This document shows, piece by piece, positions 57,821-64,000 of a DNA stretch of 64,000 bases. A program made the translations under genes and the position numbers. The first letter of the stretch is position 1. Every line of letters begins with the position of its first letter. The notes under the pieces were generated by a model, which was not told the origin of the DNA, made no database searches, and worked only from the letters and a program-made list of their open reading frames with translations. The DNA is from Aurelia coerulea (taxonomy: Eukaryota > Cnidaria > Scyphozoa > Semaeostomeae > Ulmaridae): positions 1,409,501-1,473,500 of the forward strand of contig CM076959.1 in NCBI GenBank assembly GCA_039566865.1, in the 5' to 3' direction.

Positions 57821-59694
57821 GGCTCGGAGAAGACCCAAATGGAGCAGGGACCAAATGGAGTAATTCTTCTCTCCAGGGCCCAAATGGAGTAATCTATTAA
57901 ATGGTATTTTAACTCATTGTCAAATCTAGTTAAAGTGAATGAACGGAGCTAAGAGGAGGTCATCTATAAATAGGGCATTGAAAACTCCTACGTATGTTAT
58001 TGTTCCTCTTGCTAAACAATATCCATGATCGTCTCGAAATCATCAAATACAATAGGCTAATAAAAGAATACCCAGACTCCTTCCGCGCGGGGCTTTTATC
58101 TCCGTTGATTCTCTTTAACACCCAGAATAGCGTTTTATCATAAATCTTTTTCTAACAATAGACTTATAAAACTATCCTCGCTGCCTATTGAAAATTCATG
58201 ATGACATTTGACCTACATCGTAATTTATGTCTCTGACGGGGGTTTGTGTCACGTTCTATTTCACCCTTAACCATGTGGAGGGTATCATTTTACTTGATTT
58301 AATCTATTGTGGTTTAAAGAAAACAAACAAAGTATAGATGAAAGCAAGAAAGTCTTGAAAAAGCAAGACATTGAATCTGTGCTAAAAGTTTCTTGAAATG
58401 ATCAGATTTTTATCATGTAGGCCTAGTGGCTTTTTGATAATCTATTGGTAGTAATGAAGTGCACGAATTTTTTAATAAGAAATTTGGTTTGGGGCAGTTT
58501 ATTAAATTTTAGGGTAATTTTTGCTGCCAAAAGTTTCTCATCAGTTTCTTAAAATGTAATTGTGCTAAATGTAGAGCGAATATATCCACGTTAGAAAGGC
58601 TTGCAAATTACAATGGTAAGGTTTCAAAACTTGCTATTGTATAATTCTCATTCAAAACAATAGACATTGGGCGAGACAATATTATCTTCGCCATTGGCGA
58701 ATATAAATATTTTAAACACTATTTAAACCTCTATATTTATAAATAAAATTGGATTAGTCCTTGGTTCTAAAATTTTGAGTGAAAACGTTATCAGTCAATA
58801 CTCAATTTTAACAAAATTGTCAATATTGCGTTGGAATAGTGCTCAAAAATGTTTGTCCATATGGGCAGTACTAGTTTTTTTTAGAATCCAATTTCTAATA
58901 TAGAAAACGAACAGTTTTAATCGTGTTGGAACAAGCAATTGCACAATATTTATCAGTTTTGTCAGTTCTGTCTTGATTTCGTTGAATTCTCAGTCAAATG
59001 GAAGCAGAGCTTGTTAGTGTTTCACTGCAAAAAATGACAAAATTTCCCTACGTTTTTTCATGGGGAAATTTTGGGGAAACGGACACTTTCCCCATAATTT
59101 CCTAAGAAGGAAATGGAAATGTCCGTTTCCCTTCAATTTCCCAGATAAACTTGTCCGTTTCCCCTAAATTTCCAAGCAGAAACTAAAGGGAAATTTTAAT
59201 GTTTTTTGCAGTGGTTTACATTCAGGGATCAATCAAGGGCAGTCGCATTTTAATGATATTTTTAAAGTTTTTATGATATATTTCTGCTAGTTTTAATAGC
59301 AGCAAACATACTTTACATGAGAGGAATGAGATGAAAAACTGGAAGCACACATATCTGAATCAGCTGAATCACACGAAAAAGTAGGTTTGAAGGAAACTAG
59401 AAATCTAGAAGAGCCATTGAAACACATAAACCCTCAAGTTTAACCCCTCTGGACTTCACGATAGATGCACCAGTAATGATGATATTGTCTTTGGAAGAAT
59501 CTGGCTGGTCTAGACAGTCTCTACATCTATTATTAGGTATTATTAGGTATAGATTTATGATCAAATGTTATCTCCAAGTGTTAATTAGTTTTGACAATGA
59601 GTTAAAATACCATTTAATGGGATTACTCCATTTGGGCCCTGGATAGGAGAATTACTCCATTTGGTCCCTACTCTATTTGGGTCTTCTCCGAGCC
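57821..59694. mobile_element. 1874-bp inverted-repeat element inserted in the gag-like sequence (family W)
   Basis: Ends GGCTCGGAGAAGACCCAAAT and its inverse; the arms continue for about 90 bases with repeated CCAAATGGAGTAAT and TTAAATGGTATTTTAACTCA. The interior is AT-rich and has no transposase. It itself contains a 191-bp MITE (59023-59213). Target duplication is not clear. Confidence 0.65.
59023..59213. mobile_element. 191-bp hAT-like MITE
   Basis: Ends CACTGCAAAAAATGACAAAA and, in inverse, CACTGCAAAAAACATTAAAA. The interior repeats GGGAAACGGAC / GTCCGTTTCCC several times. CACTGCAAAA ends are seen in hAT elements, but a full 8-bp duplication was not found. Confidence 0.6.
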
Positions 59695-59880
59695 ACTATG
59701 TATGGAAATTCTTGATAACTTGGCCAAAGCACATGAAATCTCTGACGACCTCGGCACTAACATTAATGACAAATTGGCCGAAATAATTAACAAGCGTTGG
59801 GGAAAGACTCTAACTCCCGAAAAGTTAAAAACTATTTTTGACAAATAAAAAAGACCTGTCTGTCATTGTTTCATTTAAAC
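59695..59880 (+). pseudogene. gag-like ORF, 3' part (DIRS-like?)
   Basis: From 59702: MEILDNLAKAHEISDDLGTN then INKRWGKTLTPEKLKTIFDK and a TAA at 59846-59848 followed by KRPVC. The layout RW-x-K-x-L-x-x-EKLK-x(4)-KYxRP is common in DIRS-type gag proteins; the TAA would be a TAC in that layout. Sequence after this is decayed. Confidence 0.4.
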
Positions 59881-59936
59881 ATATCATTGCTGATACAAAT
59901 AATCTTAAATGCCTTAAAATTACGCATTGTGATTAA

Positions 59937-60191
59937 AGGCATTGAATCCGCATAAATAGCGCGCCCATGACCAATATAAACTTCTTTTCAATCATAAAAC
60001 AAAAGTTGTTATTTAATCGTTATTGAAATTAAACCAAAGAAATTTATGAAGACAATGCAAGGATTAAGGAGCCTTTGATTTCCATTGCTAATGACTTTAG
60101 CACTATTGTGCGATAACAAAGGGCGTCAGCGGTTTGTCAGCAAAATTCAGGATAGCGTTAACGCTCAGCTATTTATATGGACTCAATGCCT
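59937..60191. mobile_element. 255-bp TTAA-flanked MITE (AGGCATTGARTCC ends)
   Basis: TTAA at 59933-59936 and 60192-60195. Ends AGGCATTGAATCCGCATAAA and, in inverse, AGGCATTGAGTCCATATAAA, then TAGC. Unlike families A-C it has no G/C hairpin, and could be Kolobok- or piggyBac-like. Confidence 0.65.
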
Positions 60192-60393
60192 TTAAGAGAA
60201 CCAATTTTAGCGATTGGGGTTTGTTTAATACGTTTTTATCATTTATATAACGTTGTATACGTTGATGATGTTAATAATTTTAAAATTACTGACGTCATCA
60301 GAGATACATAAACTTGTAGATCATCTGACAGCTCGTTTCAAGAGCTATCGAATGGTGGTATTCGCAATGATACATGATCATCCTGGCAAAAGT

Positions 60394-60665
60394 TAGCCTA
60401 CGCGTAGACCCATTATCCCAAAGGAGGAAAGGGTCTACGAAACAAAGAGCAAAGGCTTGCTACTGAGGTTTCTAGATTTCTGGAAACTTAATTTATGCAG
60501 CCTTTGTTTCAACCATAGAAATATTTCTTTTCTATGGTTTCAACGCGTTTCACACATCATTTGAAAAGGGGATTAGAATGATTAATTGGACGGCTGTAGC
60601 AAGCCTTTGCTCTTTGTTTCGTAGACCCTTTCCTCCTTTGGGATAATGGGTCTACGCGTAGGCTA
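60394..60665. mobile_element. Mutator-like MITE with perfect 70-bp inverted ends
   Basis: The first 70 bases (from TAGCCTACGCGTAGACCC) are exactly the inverse of the last 70. GGCAAAAGT flanks at 60385-60393 and 60666-60674 form a 9-bp target duplication. Long ends and 9-bp duplication define Mutator-like elements. The arms include GTAGACCC and GGGTCTAC in mirror position. No ORF in the 132-bp middle. Perfect arms indicate a recent insertion. A related unoccupied sequence occurs at 50889-50915 (minus). Confidence 0.75.
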
Positions 60666-60873
60666 GGCAAAAGTTAGACTCCCTTGTTTATTAGAGAGAA
60701 AAGACATCGTCGTTGATACCAATCTGAAATTTCAAAAAAATTCGAATGGCATCCTCGCTCCAATAAACAGAATGATCAAATATTTATATCCGGAAACTTT
60801 CAAAACATCTTACATAGCTTTGATTATAGCCTTAATCCATTCCACCGGCCCAATATGGAGCCCAATCCTCGTC

Positions 60874-61052
60874 CATAGGCGTAGGAGACAGGGGGGCTGG
60901 AGGGGGGCTTCAGCCCCACCAACGTCAAAAAAATTTTGCAAAAATCAGCCATAATCGGGCAGAAATCCTCGTTAAAGTTTGGCAACATTTTCTTAAACAA
61001 TGGATTTTTTATCGGGCAGCCCCCCAAATTTTATCTCCCCTTATGCCAATGG
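60874..61052. mobile_element. Family N element, copy 2
   Basis: Starts CATAGGCGTAGGAGACAGGG, contains CCCCACCAACGTCAAAAAAA and AATCAGCCATAATCGGGCAG, and ends near CTTATGCCAATGG. Same as 54856-55803 without the LINE. Confidence 0.55.
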
Positions 61053-61082
61053 CCTCGTCAAAGACACTCGTTCATTTGAAAG

Positions 61083-61512
61083 TGTCCCCCGTGGGAGGTA
61101 CTAATATATTTTTCCATACGGGGACGCGCCGCTGAACAGGGTATAATTTTAAGAATTCCTACTCTGGGACAGGGTATCATTTTCGTATGGTCGGCTCCAT
61201 GACAGGGTCCATATTTTCTATAATTGACTACGTAACGTTGTTGTAAGCCATTGCACTCCGCAAGTGTGATTTAAATATTTAAATCGTTTGGATGGCAACA
61301 TTTCCACTTTTTCTGGTAGATTTCTTTCAAAATTCCAAGGCAATACAATTTTTTATGAAGAAACTCAAGAACAGGGCATCGTTTTTAAAATTTTCCCCCG
61401 TGACAGGGTATCATTTTCGGGAATTTTACTCCGGAACAGGGTGCCTTTTTAGATTTTCCAGTGGCACCTCTCCGTATTTTCGTAAACCAAGTACCTCCCC
61501 CGGGAAGTGCCC
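61083..61512. mobile_element. Family T element, copy 3
   Basis: GTGGGAGGTACTA on the left and AAGTACCTCCCCCGGGAAG on the right are inverse. The middle has repeated ACAGGGTATCATTTTCG phrases. Similar to 39978-40310. Confidence 0.5.
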
Positions 61513-62017
61513 CCAAGGTATGAGACTGGACACGAAGGGCGATCATTTTACATTACAGATTTTAGCCAAATCAAACTTCATACAGTGAGGCAACAGAGTC
61601 ATAATTTTTCGAATCGATCTTGCAGTTTTAAAAGAAAGATTCATAAAAGAGTGGATGCCTATTTTTCTCTATTATCTAACTTAATTGTTTAACTTAAGTA
61701 ACCATTGTTATCTTTTTTAGCAATTATCGTGGAGTAGAAACTTCTGACAAGGGCTTCTTTGAGATTTAAAAAAATTTAGGCGTAATTAGGCGTAGGGTAA
61801 TTTAGGCGTTGGCAAGCAAGGTAAGCATTAAATAGACCTTTTTCTACAATGTAGTCCTCAGGAATATTTATGAAGACATCAAAGAACCAGTGATTCAGCC
61901 ATTCCTCGATCATTTTAATAACACATGTCCTTTGATCGATGAAAAACTCAGAACTTCGTTCCAAAGTAATATAAAATGAGTGACGTAAAATGAGTGATCA
62001 ACAACAAAAATAGTGGA
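61513..62017. other. No recognisable feature
   Basis: AT-rich sequence with short open frames only. Confidence 0.35.
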
Positions 62018-62345
62018 TTACTCAGCTCAAAAATTAGAGATCTCTCTGAAGAGTGCTTTTGTTATAAAATGCTCCATGGCCTTTATTAATTCGCATTATG
62101 TTTCAAAAACACATACAATAATGACGTCAAACAAGCACAAAACCAGCACATAGTCCGTTCAATGGCTTACTGCGAACTCTTACTGTTAAATATTAAAATA
62201 TGATCCTCCTTGCTGCCATGGCGAGGACATACTTTTCTCATCACATGACTTATTTATGTGCCGTATGGTGGTTAGTTGCCGTGGGTTACGCGAGTTTTCA
62301 ATAATTCAGTTCAAAGTGGATTAAGTCACTAACGAAGAAAATAGA
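62018..62345. repeat. Dispersed repeat Q, copy 2
   Basis: Same as 53287-53615; slightly GC-richer, with TGACGTCA at about 62122 where copy 1 has TGAAGTCA. Confidence 0.55.
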
Positions 62346-62640
62346 GCACTTTTTTTGCTAGAAAAGAAGTTTGGGTCGAGCGGACAAATTTGGTAAAGTT
62401 GGGAAGGAAACGAAGGCACCACCCCCGTTCTGGATACACTGCTAGCTGATGGCAAGAAGTTACTGTCGATCCCAACATTTTTCAGTGAGTTTTTTATCTA
62501 CTACTTCGTGCAAAGTGAGTTAACAATTGTTCAGAATAGACACAGGTAAGTTTTGTTGGTCTTCTTGCTTTGTTTTTCGTTATTTGCCTTCATATTTTAG
62601 CTGAATTTTCTTTCATTTGAATAACATCGGTTGAAAAATA

Positions 62641-63249
62641 CCTGGTCTCCCAAAAAATTGTATACAGATTTGGTTCACTCCAGCGATGTGAATTTAGCTT
62701 TAATCAATGGCTAATAATCACTCTCAACATGTTCCTCGATAGTTAACTTGAACATAAATACCTCGTTTGTTGGTATTGGTGCTCTGAGAGCAGAACTATC
62801 AATCTTAAAAGCTAAAATTTGCGTCCACCAGTAAACCAGAGCTTGGCCTTTTGGCCTAAGAAAATTCCTGAGGCACATCAACATTTAGAAATATAATTAA
62901 TGAAAAATTAAGAAACTTCCCAATGGATGATTGGGGGGTGACTTCTGCAAAAAAAAAATAACGCAAGATTTAACATTGTTCAAATTTTATCAAGGCTATC
63001 ATTGATTCCTACGCTGTGCCTTAAGAAATTGCTTAGGCCAAAAGGGTAAAGCTCTGGTTTGCAGGTTGACACAAATTTGAGCTTACAAGCTTGATATTAC
63101 TGCTCTGAAAGTACCAATACCTACAAACGAGGTATCTATGTTCAAGTTAGCTATTGAGAAACATTTTGAGTGTGATTAGCCATTGATTTAAGCTAAATTC
63201 ACATCCCTGGAGTCAACCAAATCTGTATACTTTTTTTTGGGAAACCCGG
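62641..63249. mobile_element. Mariner-like palindromic MITE (family E), complete copy
   Basis: TA at 62639-62640 and 63250-63251. Ends CCTGGTCTCCCAAAAAATTG and, in inverse, CCGGGTTTCCCAAAAAAAAG, then GTATACAGATTTGGTT. Arms of about 240 bases pair almost throughout (shared AAACCAGAGCTT, GGCCTAAG). No ORF. It defines the truncated copy at 11495-11921. Confidence 0.75.
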
Positions 63250-63560
63250 TACAAACTTTGATTTGGAAAGTCGCAAAATGAAACTCTTGTATGCTTGCAC
63301 TTTGTTTTGAAACTGTTACACAACAAAATTAGCTAAGGATGAATGACACACACGGAGAGAGGTGTTTTGATGGTCATGTGACCAGCCGATCCCAGGACCT
63401 TTTCGTCTCTGTCCAAATATAACAAAAGGCTATGGGGACGAGGTTGCCTATCTACAATAAATGTGCAGATGACATCTCTTCTCTCATATGTGAGACAACA
63501 ACAGCAACAAATATAACAACAACAGCAACAATGAGTGCATGATGACCGGATGGTTTTTAA

Positions 63561-64000
63561 CCCTATTTGGACCGGGGGGGAGGGCGTTTTTGGCCCCCCT
63601 ACCAAACTTTCTAAAATATTTCCACTGCTATTGTAGATGTGGCGCTGCAACTCCTTGATTTTTCCTAAAATTTAATTGGCAATCAAAGTTTAGAAATTCC
63701 ATGGTCCATTGTTGTACCACGTGACCTCCAGATGCCCTTATTTGCAGACTGGTCACAAAGAAAATCTTAAATTCCTCGCCAAATTCTTGCAAATAGCGCT
63801 AATGATAAAGTTATATACACCATTCGATCGGTCTTGAAGAGTACTTTCATTTGATATACCGGGTGCGCCAAAATAAACTATGCACGTTTGACAGGCCACA
63901 ATAAATCGTACACAGGTCCGATTTTGGAAATTTATGACTTAATCATTAGCAGAAAGCCTGAATTAGATACTGGGATTTTTGCAAATTTTTTCATTTTCCG
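63561..64000. mobile_element. Family A TTAA element, copy 3 (inverse), interrupted and cut by the window end
   Basis: TTAA at 63557-63560, then CCCTATTTGGACCGGG and a G/C hairpin near 63574-63600. It matches the right end of copies 1 and 2 in inverse up to TACTTTCATTTGATA. At 63859, after TA (63857-63858), a mariner-type end CCGGGTGCGCCAAAATAAAC begins and runs to the window edge, so a second element has inserted. Confidence 0.65.

Overview
This window looks like non-coding animal (metazoan) nuclear DNA made almost entirely of transposable-element debris and simple repeats. Evidence: AT-rich sequence with no operon structure, several non-LTR retrotransposon (LINE) copies, dozens of short inverted-repeat elements (MITEs), long microsatellites and minisatellites, and vertebrate/cnidarian-type TTAGGG telomere-like repeats. 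The LINE proteins and the mix of TTAA-, TA-, hAT- and DIRS-like debris resemble what is common in marine invertebrates, perhaps an anthozoan cnidarian. That placement is inference. I recognise no host protein gene with confidence; one 145-codon ORF (28579-29016, minus) with a good start context is the only candidate.

Layout. 1-5.4 kb: a degenerate ~219-bp tandem repeat, a GC-rich island, a 116-bp palindromic MITE, a TTAA-flanked MITE (family A, copy 1) and an element with mirrored minisatellite ends. 5.5-8.7 kb: a tRNA-like SINE head, a LINE relic, a 13-bp minisatellite, and partial family C and S repeats. 9.2-16.8 kb: mariner-like arms, one carrying a nested family A copy, then the main LINE (open frame of 953 codons, minus strand) and a TA-flanked element. 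16.8-22.9 kb: a MITE carrying telomere-like DNA, a tRNA-like sequence split by a Tc1-like MITE, and a 1.36-kb element with seven copies of one 16-bp motif. 23.3-32.5 kb: a LINE relic and mariner-like inverted-repeat elements. 34-39.5 kb: two family B TTAA elements, one holding a 1.4-kb hAT-like element, two LINE relics and an 8-bp microsatellite. 40-52 kb: a ~623-bp satellite (about five units) and two inverted family C copies. 53-64 kb: LINE relics, a broken DIRS-like gag interrupted by an 1.87-kb element, a Mutator-like MITE with perfect 70-bp terminal repeats, and further mariner and family A copies.

The main theme is repeated nested insertion. Several insertions can be dated relative to each other because related, unoccupied copies of the target lie elsewhere in the same window. 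No intact DNA transposase was seen, so the DNA elements here are non-autonomous or dead. Most short open frames in the window arise inside repeats and are not listed as genes.
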